Positions 37,366 through 46,160 of a DNA stretch of 46,160 nt are shown one piece after another (position 1 is the first letter of the stretch; the number at the start of each line of letters is the position of its first letter). Location of the stretch: the NCBI GenBank assembly GCA_012522575.1, contig JAAYKE010000052.1:1-46160 (forward strand), given 5' to 3'. The stretch is from Armatimonadota bacterium. Lineage in GTDB: Bacteria; Armatimonadota; UBA5829. The notes beneath the pieces were generated by a model, which saw only the letters and a program-made list of their open reading frames with translations, was not told where the DNA came from and made no database searches. Made by a program: the position numbers and the translations under genes.

Positions 37366-38067
37366 ATGCCGACAGCACAAGACACTGCCACGAATGACAA
37401 GGCGGGTGAGGTGTGCGCTGTGCGTCCAATCAAAACCTATAGGTCAAAAAGACTACTGGATTTGGTGGTTGCATCAATGGCTCTGATAATCGCAGCGCCA
37501 TTGGCTGCTGTCATTAGTGCGCTGATCAAGCTGTCAAGCCCGGGTCCGGTGCTGTTCAAGCAAATGCGCGTGGGCAAAAACGGCAAGCAGTTTATGTTCT
37601 ACAAGTTTCGCAGCATGCGCGTGGATAATGACGATTCCGAACACCGGGAATATATAAAACTCTTCATTGAGGGCAACGAGGCGGAGATTAAAAGACGCTA
37701 TCCGGACAGGAAGATATATAAGCTGGCCGGAGATGACAGGGTGACGTTCATAGGCAAGTTTCTGCGACGCACAAGCCTTGATGAGCTTCCGCAATTGCTC
37801 AATGTGTTTAAGGGCGAAATGAGTATGGTCGGGCCGAGGCCGCACTTGCCCTACGAAGTAGACCTGTATCAGGACTGGCACAAGAGGCGACTGGAGGGAA
37901 TTCCGGGAATCACCGGCTGGTGGCAAATACACGGCAGAAGCCGGGTTCCGTTCCAGGAGGCCATCAAAATGGACATCTGGTATCTGGAGCGTCAGTCGCT
38001 GATACTTGATATACGAATTATGTGCCGCACCATCACAAAAACCATCGTCGGTCGCGGCGCATGCTGA
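37366..38067 (+). CDS. Undecaprenyl-phosphate sugar-1-phosphate transferase (bacterial sugar transferase family)
   Basis: YRSKRLLDLVVASMALIIAAPL; FKQMRVGKNGKQFMFYKFRSM; RRTSLDELPQLLNVFKGEMSMVGPRPHLPYEV; GITGWWQIHGRS. Confidence 0.93.
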   Translation: MPTAQDTATNDKAGEVCAVRPIKTYRSKRLLDLVVASMALIIAAPLAAVISALIKLSSPGPVLFKQMRVGKNGKQFMFYKFRSMRVDNDDSEHREYIKLFIEGNEAEIKRRYPDRKIYKLAGDDRVTFIGKFLRRTSLDELPQLLNVFKGEMSMVGPRPHLPYEVDLYQDWHKRRLEGIPGITGWWQIHGRSRVPFQEAIKMDIWYLERQSLILDIRIMCRTITKTIVGRGAC

Positions 38068-38100
38068 TCTGCGGCTAATCTAAATATATCGGGGGCTAAT

Positions 38101-39117
38101 ATGAGCACAAAAGTTGGCGTGGTTGGGGCCGGATATTGGGGTCCTAATATAATCAGAAACTTCAATCAGAACCCTGCTTGCGATATGGCTGTCTGCTGTG
38201 ATATCGAGGAGAAGCGGCTCGCGCATATGAAGGGGCTGTATCCCAGGATCGATGTCACAACGGATTTCGAATCCCTTGTAAATGACCCGTCAATCGACGC
38301 TGTTGCGATATGCACTCACGTCAGCGCACATTATCCCCTTGCGAAAAAAGCGCTGCAGGCGGGCAAACACGTGCTTGTCGAAAAGCCCTTGACCGCCAAA
38401 GTAGAGGAAGCCGAGGAGTTGGTCGCACTCGCCAAGGCCAACGACAGGGTGTTGATGGTCGATCACACGTTCGAATACACCGCGGGCGTCAACAAGATGA
38501 AGGAGATCATAGAGGAGGGCTTGCTGGGCGATATACTCTATGTGCACTGCTCTCGACTGAATCTGGGCATATTCCAGCGCGATATCAACGTAGTATGGGA
38601 CCTCGCGCCGCACGATATTTCGATCATTTTATACGCCACCGGCCTGAAGCCGACATCGATTCGCACGGTCGGTATGAAACTGTTGCACCCTAAAGTCGAG
38701 GACGCCGCATTTGTCACTCTCAAGTGCGGGAATAGCTCCAGCGCAGTTATCCATGTCAGTTGGGTTGACCCTCTGAAGATTCGCAAGGTGAGCGTGGTCG
38801 GGACCAAGCAGATGCTTGTATATGACGATTTGGACCCGCTCTCCAAGATACAGATATACGATAAAGGCGTGGACAACCCGCCTCACTACGACACATTCGG
38901 CGAATTTTTGTGCTCATATAAGTATGGCGATATCCATATGCCGCGCCTGCAGGAGGCCGAGCCGCTTAGCGCGATGTGCAAACACTTCCTGGATTGCATA
39001 CAGACGGGAGCTACGCCTCGAAGCAGCGGTGAGAGCGGACTAAATATGGTTCGATTGCTTGCGGCATCCGATGCGTCTCTTGCCGCAAACGGGGCAGAGA
39101 TAGAGATCAAGTTCTAA
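38101..39117 (+). CDS. Gfo/Idh/MocA family oxidoreductase (set 2)
   Basis: VGVVGAGYWGPNIIRNFN; AICTHVSAHYPLAKKALQAGKHVLVEKPLT; paralog of 29615-30643. Confidence 0.93.
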   Translation: MSTKVGVVGAGYWGPNIIRNFNQNPACDMAVCCDIEEKRLAHMKGLYPRIDVTTDFESLVNDPSIDAVAICTHVSAHYPLAKKALQAGKHVLVEKPLTAKVEEAEELVALAKANDRVLMVDHTFEYTAGVNKMKEIIEEGLLGDILYVHCSRLNLGIFQRDINVVWDLAPHDISIILYATGLKPTSIRTVGMKLLHPKVEDAAFVTLKCGNSSSAVIHVSWVDPLKIRKVSVVGTKQMLVYDDLDPLSKIQIYDKGVDNPPHYDTFGEFLCSYKYGDIHMPRLQEAEPLSAMCKHFLDCIQTGATPRSSGESGLNMVRLLAASDASLAANGAEIEIKF

Positions 39118-40422
39118 GTGGACAGAAATTCTAAATTGTGGCTTGCTGCCATTTTAGTGATGTGTTTGCTGCTCAGGCTTGCGTTCGTCTTTTTATTCGG
39201 CGACAGCGAGATCAGAAGCGACGCGGCAGTATTCTACCAGATAGCGTGCAACATCGCCGATGGCAATGGTTTTTCCGCCAACACATATCTGGGAGAAACC
39301 GTGCCCAGCGCACACGGCTACGTCGTTTATCCCTATTTTCTGGCTTCGCTGCTATATCTGTTTGACGCCGGATTCTTCGGAATCGAGGTGGCGCATGCCA
39401 TAATAGACACGCTGTGTTGCCTGCTGGTTTTCTGCATAGCCCGCAGATTTACCGGCGGAGGCGTGCAGGCGGGATTGTTTGCCTCATTTGCATTTGCCGT
39501 ATATCCCCCGTTCATATTCAGCGTCGGCACGGTGATGACCGAGACTTTCAACACTCTCGTAATGACCGCTTTGGTCTTTGTGCTCATCGTTGCGGTGCGC
39601 AGAGACTGGCGATACAGCGCGCTTGCCGGATTATTTATGGGCTTTGCGATATTGTCCAGACCCGCTCTTTTAGCTTTCCCGCTGGCGTTGGCGCTGACGC
39701 TATTTTTCAGTCGACGGCAGGTAAGTTCGTGGCTGCCGAAGGCCGCTGTATTTGTGGCCTGTTCATACCTCGCGATCAGCCCGTGGACAGCTCGCAATTA
39801 TTTGCTGCTGAAAAGCTTTGTGCCGGTGACGACCAACTTCGGAATGCCGTTTTGGGGCGGAACAGGTCCTGCGGACGGAGTCTGCCTTGGCGGGCCGGGA
39901 TATCCTGTCGATACCAAAGAACGCAACCTGTACGATCATCATCTGGTTCCCTATGTAAGCGAGCAAACCTACCAGAAGATCACCTCTCTTCAGAAGCGTT
40001 TGACCAAAATGAACGAAGTCGACAGGGACAACGCACTGAAAAGAGAGGCGATCAAGGAAATAAAAGAGCATCCCGGAAGATATATCACGCTCATGCCCAA
40101 AAAGTGCGTGCGCTTCTGGTTTAATCTATGGCACGATTTTCCGCCATCAAAAGCCAGCATTGTCGTTGCGGTCGTCAATATGATTCTGCTGACAATGGCC
40201 GCGCTCGGATGGCGGCAGAAAACCGGCGACAGCGCCCTCAAATGGGTCGCCTTTTCAGCCGCAGCATATCATACCGCCATCTACTCGATTATCTACTCAA
40301 CGGTGCGATTCAGCTATCCGATTATGCCGTTGGTTATCATCTTCGCAGCAGCCTGGTTATCCGGCCTGCTGGATAAGTTATATGGCAAGGTCGAGAGGCC
40401 GGCAGGCGCGGATGCAGCCTAG
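39118..40422 (+). CDS. Glycosyltransferase family 39/ArnT-like multi-TM protein
   Basis: Multi-TM; early acidic segment FGDSEIRSDAAVFYQIACNIADGNGFS; GTG start. Confidence 0.8.
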   Translation: MDRNSKLWLAAILVMCLLLRLAFVFLFGDSEIRSDAAVFYQIACNIADGNGFSANTYLGETVPSAHGYVVYPYFLASLLYLFDAGFFGIEVAHAIIDTLCCLLVFCIARRFTGGGVQAGLFASFAFAVYPPFIFSVGTVMTETFNTLVMTALVFVLIVAVRRDWRYSALAGLFMGFAILSRPALLAFPLALALTLFFSRRQVSSWLPKAAVFVACSYLAISPWTARNYLLLKSFVPVTTNFGMPFWGGTGPADGVCLGGPGYPVDTKERNLYDHHLVPYVSEQTYQKITSLQKRLTKMNEVDRDNALKREAIKEIKEHPGRYITLMPKKCVRFWFNLWHDFPPSKASIVVAVVNMILLTMAALGWRQKTGDSALKWVAFSAAAYHTAIYSIIYSTVRFSYPIMPLVIIFAAAWLSGLLDKLYGKVERPAGADAA

Positions 40423-42698
40423 TCTCGATCCTTTACCATCACTATTCTGTCGATATATATCCCCTTGACGGCGTTGGCGTCCCCAAGCGGCGATATCCAG
40501 GCATACAGTCCTGCAGTGGTCAATATCTTGCCCAGATAATAGGTGTGATACTTGCCATCCGCTCCGGTCTCCAACTGCGCAGTAAACTGGGTGACGTTGC
40601 GGTGGCTCGGGTCATCATAAACGCCATATTTGAACGCGCCTCCGGATTGACCTCCCTGTGTGCGCGCCACCAGATACCATTTCCACGTCCCCGGCATCGA
40701 TTTGGCCAGCCTGTCCGAGATGTGATACTGGACTGCCCATTGGGTGTGGCTGCCATCCATAAACGCGGCCCTGCCCTGCGTTGCCGCTGGATCATCAACG
40801 ATCTTTGCCCATTTCGGCGGCTCAAAGAGCTTCATCTTCTCCGGATAAACCTCTATGATGTCTTGTTTAGGCAGCCTGGCAAGCTCGTCCGGCGATGGAG
40901 GCGGCCCTGCGAATTGGGCGTCCAGCGACGCTTCATACAACCTGAACGGCCAGTTCTCCGAGTAGTTGCCGACGTTGAACGAATAGGCGGCATCAATGAA
41001 TCGTTCAATGGCGATTTTATGACTGGCGGGTCCGGCAAACCTCACATTATCCGCCTCAGCCTGTCGCTTTAGCTCATCATATTTCTTCACCCAGACGTGA
41101 TCAAAAGACAACCTGTCCCTCTTCACCCGCTTCAGCAGGGTCGGATCGTTGGCGACGGCTCTCTCCGCCTGATCGAACAGCTTTTTCGACTCGGTCATCA
41201 CATCCAGTGTCATAAACGAGAGATCGCCGTTATAGCAACTAAGCCGCATCCCGTTTGCCTCTACCGAGTCGTGGATCAGGTCAAGATACTTCTGCAGATA
41301 AGGAGCCGCCGGGCCGTAGTACCCTTGCAGGTATTCGCTTATAAGCTCAGCGGTGTCCCTGGACGGATCCCATTCCAGATGTGCCAGCACCCAGGCGCGC
41401 ATTCTCACAAAATCGCCGATGGAGCATCCCGCGTCCCCTTGCTCAAAGACGCCAATGGTATTATTTTCAACGAAGAACCGCAGGTTCGGCGCGAGCACCC
41501 TCATATTAGGATGCGGCTGGATATACGAAGCGAAGTCGGTGACGTAATCCCAAATATACAGATTCGGCGCAATCGCTCTCCATTTGCGAATGTCATCTCT
41601 GAATGTGGGGTTGCCGTCACCGTCCAGCGGCTTTGAAAAATCGCACTCTATCGTACACAGCCGTATGACGGTGTTCTTTGCCGGCTTTACTTTGGCCGGC
41701 GGCTTGCGGGTATATTGATATGCCAGTGTCTCGACGAGCACATCGGGATACTGCTTTTCGATCTCCTCTGCGACAAGGTTCAGGCATCTGATCAGCGGCC
41801 CTGCCTGCGATTCCTCTTCTGCCTCCACCGCCCTGCATTTGGCGCATTGACAGGCTCCATGCCAGTCATTTTGACTTATGGATATGATCCCGGCGGTCGG
41901 GTCTTTTTTAATCCAGCCAAGAGCGACCTTCGTCAGCTCTTTGCGCATCTCATCATTACTCCAGCAAAGCTGACCCCCCGCCGACTGTCTCTTGCCGCCG
42001 TGTTCGCTATACCATTCAGGGTGTTCGGAGAAGTATTTATCGGGCGGCAGCAGGTCATAAGCCGTATGACACCAGCCAAGGATCTTATAATGACCTCCGT
42101 AGCTGTCGGGAATCTTATAGAAATGCCCGTTCAGCTTGAGCTTTGCTGCAAACAGCGGGTATTCATTCGGATCTTTATAATATGCCTCTCGATAGAGCAG
42201 CTTCGGAGCATAGACCGTGTCCAGCGCGGGTATTGTCAACGTTTGCTTGGTGGGAATATCGCTCTCAGTTCCGCTCCACCATCGACAGCCCACGGTATCC
42301 TCCAGAAATGTGTACACCGCATACAGCGCGCCTCGTGGTTTTCCGCCGGCAAGCAGCAGCTTGTTGCCAACGCTGCGAATCACAATTCCATCGTGGCCGA
42401 GCGCAGCCCAGTCCACTCCGGTCGCAAAGCTCTTGAGCCTATCAGATGAGCCGACCAGAATCTGCGACGCATCAGGCTTCACCTGAGACTCGTTGCGGAC
42501 TCTGAACTTCGCTCCGGTCACCTGTCCAAGGTAGTTTTGCAGCTCTTTTGCCGCGGTCTTTTCTGGAGTTGATGCGTTTCTTGCGATCACTATATCGCAT
42601 TGAGCCTTGCCGTTAGAGGCAAGTGTAAGGTCCCCTGATGCGTGGGAAGCAATAAAAACAGTCAATGCTGACGCGACTGCGATCATCCTGATAATCAA
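40419..42698 (-). CDS. DUF4838 domain-containing secreted protein with GH67-N-like N-terminal domain
   Basis: Signal peptide; DIVIARNASTPEKTAAKELQNYLGQVTGAKF; EHPEWYSEHGGKR..GQLCWSNDEM; SISQNDWHGACQCAKCRAVEAEEESQAGPLIRCLNLVAEEI; TTG start after GGAGGAA. Confidence 0.85.
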   Translation of the reverse strand: MIIRMIAVASALTVFIASHASGDLTLASNGKAQCDIVIARNASTPEKTAAKELQNYLGQVTGAKFRVRNESQVKPDASQILVGSSDRLKSFATGVDWAALGHDGIVIRSVGNKLLLAGGKPRGALYAVYTFLEDTVGCRWWSGTESDIPTKQTLTIPALDTVYAPKLLYREAYYKDPNEYPLFAAKLKLNGHFYKIPDSYGGHYKILGWCHTAYDLLPPDKYFSEHPEWYSEHGGKRQSAGGQLCWSNDEMRKELTKVALGWIKKDPTAGIISISQNDWHGACQCAKCRAVEAEEESQAGPLIRCLNLVAEEIEKQYPDVLVETLAYQYTRKPPAKVKPAKNTVIRLCTIECDFSKPLDGDGNPTFRDDIRKWRAIAPNLYIWDYVTDFASYIQPHPNMRVLAPNLRFFVENNTIGVFEQGDAGCSIGDFVRMRAWVLAHLEWDPSRDTAELISEYLQGYYGPAAPYLQKYLDLIHDSVEANGMRLSCYNGDLSFMTLDVMTESKKLFDQAERAVANDPTLLKRVKRDRLSFDHVWVKKYDELKRQAEADNVRFAGPASHKIAIERFIDAAYSFNVGNYSENWPFRLYEASLDAQFAGPPPSPDELARLPKQDIIEVYPEKMKLFEPPKWAKIVDDPAATQGRAAFMDGSHTQWAVQYHISDRLAKSMPGTWKWYLVARTQGGQSGGAFKYGVYDDPSHRNVTQFTAQLETGADGKYHTYYLGKILTTAGLYAWISPLGDANAVKGIYIDRIVMVKDRD

Positions 42699-43082
42699 GT
42701 TTCAATTCCTCCGCAGATTAATCCATGCCCATTCTATCTGCTATATTGCTTGTCTGCAACCACTTTATCTCCTCGTCAAAATATCAAGCCAGGCGGTTCG
42801 GATGTGCACATATTTCTCAGCATAACCCAACAATGGGCAGGTGAAAGCTTTTGCAACTTTTCTTACTCATCGCATTGAGCATAAGCTATAATAATATTGG
42901 TAATTGGGTACTGACGGCGCGGGCAGGGATTATTTCTGTGGCCGCGGCATCGACGAAGTCCCCAACAGCTACGGCAGGCCGTATGCGGTCAGACAGGCGG
43001 TCTTATCGAGGAAAGGGTCGGCACGAATAAGGTTGACAAGTTTTTTGCTGTGGAATGTGTTTGTCAATGGAGGTTATGCATC

Positions 43083-44066
43083 ATGTGTAAAAAGGTATCA
43101 GTATTGGTTGTATTGGTGGCTGTGGCGGCTTGTTTTGCCTCGACAAGCTTAGCGGCTGTATCGATCCCGGTGGATCTCAAGCGGGATAGTGAGGATGCCG
43201 AGTTTATCTGCGTTGGCGAGACCATACCTCCGCATGCAAACGATGTCCGGGCCAGGCAGGCGGCTGGTTCTTCGGAGGTAACATGCCGCTTTAGGATTGA
43301 CCGAGTGCTCAAGGGAGACATCGAACCGGGTCAGACTATCGAATTAAAGTATCTTTATGGACAACAACATTATTCCGGATATGATCTGGTAATGTTGAAG
43401 AGAAGCGGCGATTCATTTGTTTACAGCCGCATCGAATGCTCTGTGCCGGTGAGTGAAGAAGCATACTCGGTTTATAAGAAGTCAGGTGACGTAATGGCGA
43501 ACCTCCGATGGGAGATGATCAATTCCCTGCAATCATCTTCGGAATGGGTGGTTCACAGCGCACTGGCACAAGCCGGCATATTGACTAAATCAGATATCGA
43601 GGTTTACACGAAGCCGAAGATCAATGATCCCGACCTGCGAACTCAGGCGAGCGCGCTTGGAGTATGCATTGCTGCGGGGATGGACGGCTATGTGATCCCC
43701 GCTCTTGAGGTCGTCGAAAAACTGTGCGGCAGCGATAACAATGAAGGGTCAGGCGTGCCGACATCGCTTCTGAATCAGTTGACGAAGTTGCAGATCAAAC
43801 CCGCAATGATGGCCCCGGTGGCCGCAAAGCTCGACTCCAAGTCTGCGGAGGTTCGTCGTATAGCCAGCTTTATGCTCAGACAATCCAAAGTTGATGCTGC
43901 CGTGCCTTATCTGAAGAGCGCTTTGAACGATTCTGACTCAGAAGTCAGGTATAACGCCGTGTTTGGAATAGCCATGATCAAAGGAGACCCGAAGCACGCG
44001 CCGTCAATGGATAAGTTTACCGAAGACGAGCAGGCGTATATCGGGTATTGGAAATCGCAGTTGTGA
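43083..44066 (+). CDS. Secreted HEAT-repeat-containing protein
   Basis: Signal peptide MCKKVSVLVVLVAVAACFASTSLA; C-terminal repeats KSAEVRRIASFMLRQSKVDAAVPYLKSALNDSDSEVRYNAVFGIAMI; GGAGG upstream of ATG 43083. Confidence 0.75.
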   Translation: MCKKVSVLVVLVAVAACFASTSLAAVSIPVDLKRDSEDAEFICVGETIPPHANDVRARQAAGSSEVTCRFRIDRVLKGDIEPGQTIELKYLYGQQHYSGYDLVMLKRSGDSFVYSRIECSVPVSEEAYSVYKKSGDVMANLRWEMINSLQSSSEWVVHSALAQAGILTKSDIEVYTKPKINDPDLRTQASALGVCIAAGMDGYVIPALEVVEKLCGSDNNEGSGVPTSLLNQLTKLQIKPAMMAPVAAKLDSKSAEVRRIASFMLRQSKVDAAVPYLKSALNDSDSEVRYNAVFGIAMIKGDPKHAPSMDKFTEDEQAYIGYWKSQL

Positions 44067-44184
44067 CGAAAAACGCTATGCAGTAAGTGGCGAAATGACA
44101 AGCGAAATAGCGGGCGGCGGCGGTTTTTCCGGCTCCTTATACAAAGGAATGACGGCAGGCACTGTACAAGTACTAGACAGGATC

Positions 44185-44233
44185 CGGCTCAGATCCAATT
44201 GTCCCTGAGCCGTCGATTGCCTAACGGCTCAGG
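44185..44233 (+). promoter_or_regulatory. Three-arm leader with two mutually exclusive hairpins
   Basis: CGGCTCAG (44185-44192), CCTGAGCCGT (44204-44213), ACGGCTCAGG (44224-44233): the middle arm can pair with arm 1 (8 bp) or arm 3 (10 bp). Confidence 0.6.
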
Positions 44234-44270
44234 CAAGTGCAGCAATTGATGGAGGAAGGAACTGGCGGGA

Positions 44271-46160
44271 ATGCAGATAAGTGCGATCATCAGCAATATT
44301 GAACAAGGCAGCATGGCTCTACCGAAGTTTCAGAGAGGCTACGTATGGAACCGCGACCAAGTGCGCGGTCTCATGCGCTCTCTGTACCTCAAGCATCCAG
44401 TGGGCAGTCTCCTAGTCTGGGTGACGAAGACAGAGGAAGCCAACACGAGGGGCGACGGTCCCCTACCGCCAGGATGTGTTCATCTGCTTCTGGATGGGCA
44501 GCAACGCATCACAACCCTCTATGGCATCATCAAGGGCAAACCACCGAAGTTCTTTGACGGCAACGCTCAAGCGTTCACAGGGCTCTACTTCAACATCGGC
44601 ACGGAGGAGTTCAAGTTCTTCTCACCACTCGAGATGCGGGACAATCCGCTGTGGATTGACACGACCCAGCTTATGCGCGACGGAGTAGGCGAGACAATCG
44701 GGCGGCTGTATGCGGTGCCAGACCTGCACTCGAAGATGGATGCCTATATTAGCCGCATAACGGCCATTGGCGCCATCAAGGACATTGATCTTCACATCGA
44801 GCAAGTGGTTGGTGAGGACAAGACCGTTGATGTGGTTGTAGAAATATTCAACCGCGTGAACAGCGGCGGCACCAAACTCTCAAATGGTGATCTGGCCCTT
44901 GCTAAGATTTGCGCGCAATGGCCTTCAGCCAGGGAAGAGATGAAGCGCTGCCTGGATCGATGGCGCAACGCCGGTTTCCATTTCCGATTGGAATGGCTGC
45001 TGCGCAACGTGAACGCTATCGTTACCGGCGAGGCCCTCTTCTCTGCTCTCAAAGATACTGGAACCCCCGAGATAGCCGACGGCCTCAAGCGGGCCGAGAA
45101 GGCAGTTGACGTGATCATCAACATGATCTCAGGCCGTCTGGGGCTTGATCATGATAGAGTCCTTGGGAGCAAGGGGAGCTTGCCCCTGCTTGCGCGTTAC
45201 ATCGCGGAGCGCGGAGGCAACGTCGGAGATCACCATGACCGGGACAGGTTGCTCTTCTGGTATGTACACACGCTGTTGTGGGGACGATATGCTGGTTCGA
45301 CAGAGACCATTCTCAATCAAGACCTTGACCTCATTGAGACCGGCGGCCTTGATGCCCTCATCGATGGCTTGCGTAAGAATCGCGGCGACCTGCGCATCAG
45401 TCCTGTTGATTTCTCAGGATCTAGCCTTGGAGCCAGGTTCTACCCCCTGCTTTACATGCTGACCCGTGTGTACGGAGCCAGGGATTGGGACTCAGGGCTT
45501 GAGCTTTCCGCAAACTTGCTGGGTAAGTTCAGCAGTCTGCACGTGCACCACATATTCCCCAAGGCACAGCTTTACAAACGCGGCCACTCTCGCGGGGATG
45601 TGAACGCCGTAGCGAACTTCTGCTTCCAGACTCAGGACAGCAACCTCGGCATAGGGGATAAGCTGCCGGAGGATTATTTCGAGGAAGTCGAGCGAAGAAA
45701 CCCAGGTGCGCTCGCGTCGCAATGGATTCCTATGGACAGAGGTCTGTGGCAGATAGACCGTTATCTGGATTTCCTTGCCGCACGGCGTGAGCTGCTTGCG
45801 GATGCCGCCAATGAATTCCTCGATAGCTTGTTCTCTGGAACGATGCCGGAGACCACGGTTGCTACGGCGGTAATGGAGAGGACCGCAGATTCCACACGCG
45901 ACAGGCCGGTCGTAGAAGACGAGGAGCAAGCCATATTCGACTGTGTTGACTGGGTTACGCAGCAGGGACTACCGGAAGGCGAGATCGTCTATGACCTGAC
46001 AGACCCTGAGACGGGTCAACAACTCGCGGTTCTAGACCTCGCCTGGCCAAATGGACTCCAGGAATGTCTCAGCCAGCCCGTCGCGTTGCTTATCAACGAA
46101 GGCCAGGAGACAGAGGATGCCGCCAACAAAGCGGGCTTCCGTTACTTCACACATATAGAC
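44271..46160 (+). CDS. DUF262 (GmrSD-like) protein with HNH/DUF1524-like domain, truncated by window end
   Basis: 630 open codons from the ATG at 44271 after GGAGGAAGGA to the window edge (absent from the ORF track because no stop is reached): KFQRGYVWNRDQVRGLMRSL, HLLLDGQQRITTLYGI, FNRVNSGGTKLSNGDLALA, HVHHIFPKAQL...NAVANFCFQTQDSNLGIGDKLPEDYF. Confidence 0.88.
   Translation, partial: MQISAIISNIEQGSMALPKFQRGYVWNRDQVRGLMRSLYLKHPVGSLLVWVTKTEEANTRGDGPLPPGCVHLLLDGQQRITTLYGIIKGKPPKFFDGNAQAFTGLYFNIGTEEFKFFSPLEMRDNPLWIDTTQLMRDGVGETIGRLYAVPDLHSKMDAYISRITAIGAIKDIDLHIEQVVGEDKTVDVVVEIFNRVNSGGTKLSNGDLALAKICAQWPSAREEMKRCLDRWRNAGFHFRLEWLLRNVNAIVTGEALFSALKDTGTPEIADGLKRAEKAVDVIINMISGRLGLDHDRVLGSKGSLPLLARYIAERGGNVGDHHDRDRLLFWYVHTLLWGRYAGSTETILNQDLDLIETGGLDALIDGLRKNRGDLRISPVDFSGSSLGARFYPLLYMLTRVYGARDWDSGLELSANLLGKFSSLHVHHIFPKAQLYKRGHSRGDVNAVANFCFQTQDSNLGIGDKLPEDYFEEVERRNPGALASQWIPMDRGLWQIDRYLDFLAARRELLADAANEFLDSLFSGTMPETTVATAVMERTADSTRDRPVVEDEEQAIFDCVDWVTQQGLPEGEIVYDLTDPETGQQLAVLDLAWPNGLQECLSQPVALLINEGQETEDAANKAGFRYFTHID

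Noticed and set aside
37331-37400. Complete tRNA gene on the minus strand
   Set aside because: Only a T-arm-like motif is present; no acceptor stem, anticodon arm or D-arm could be placed, and a coding sequence starts at 37366.
44067-44180. Further copy of the intergenic repeat (gaaatgacaagcgaaat...ggaatgacggcagg)
   Set aside because: Only short generic strings match; not enough to call a copy.
44345-45462. Short ORFs in other frames listed across this interval (e.g. 44345-44557, 44476-44688, 45145-45462)
   Set aside because: They overlap the 630-codon open frame from 44271, which carries clear DUF262/HNH motifs; their translations have no family features.
1-46160. Alternative genetic code explaining the interrupted genes
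   Set aside because: TAA, TAG and TGA all terminate intact genes in the window and each interrupts only one frame.
1-46160. CRISPR array
   Set aside because: No regularly spaced short direct repeats; the repeats found are intergenic palindromic elements.

Overview
Chromosomal-type window dominated by one large, almost entirely co-directional (+) exopolysaccharide/exosortase locus (about 14.47-40.42 kb). It holds a Wza-like export protein, a Wzz/BY-kinase-like protein, an exosortase-EpsI fusion with an N-terminal zinc ribbon, an O-antigen-ligase-like membrane protein, seven GT4 glycosyltransferase genes (one interrupted), a WecB/WbpI-like epimerase, two sets of Gfo/Idh oxidoreductase + LbH acyltransferase + DegT aminotransferase, a sugar-1-P transferase and a GT39-like membrane protein. 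A PEP-CTERM substrate gene is divergent from it and a DUF4838 gene is convergent with its end. To the left are a polysaccharide deacetylase/M16 peptidase pair (-) next to related intergenic repeats, an interrupted methyltransferase behind an attenuator-like leader, a MinD-ferredoxin/Mrp-NifX operon with a Cys/His-tailed PadR regulator, and smc. To the right are a HEAT-repeat secreted protein and an open-ended DUF262 (GmrSD-like)/HNH gene preceded by mutually exclusive hairpins. Three reading frames are broken by single in-frame stops (TAA, TAG and TGA, one each). No CRISPR array, rRNA or complete tRNA was found. Host taxonomy was not established. All family assignments are from motif recognition by eye; no searches were run.
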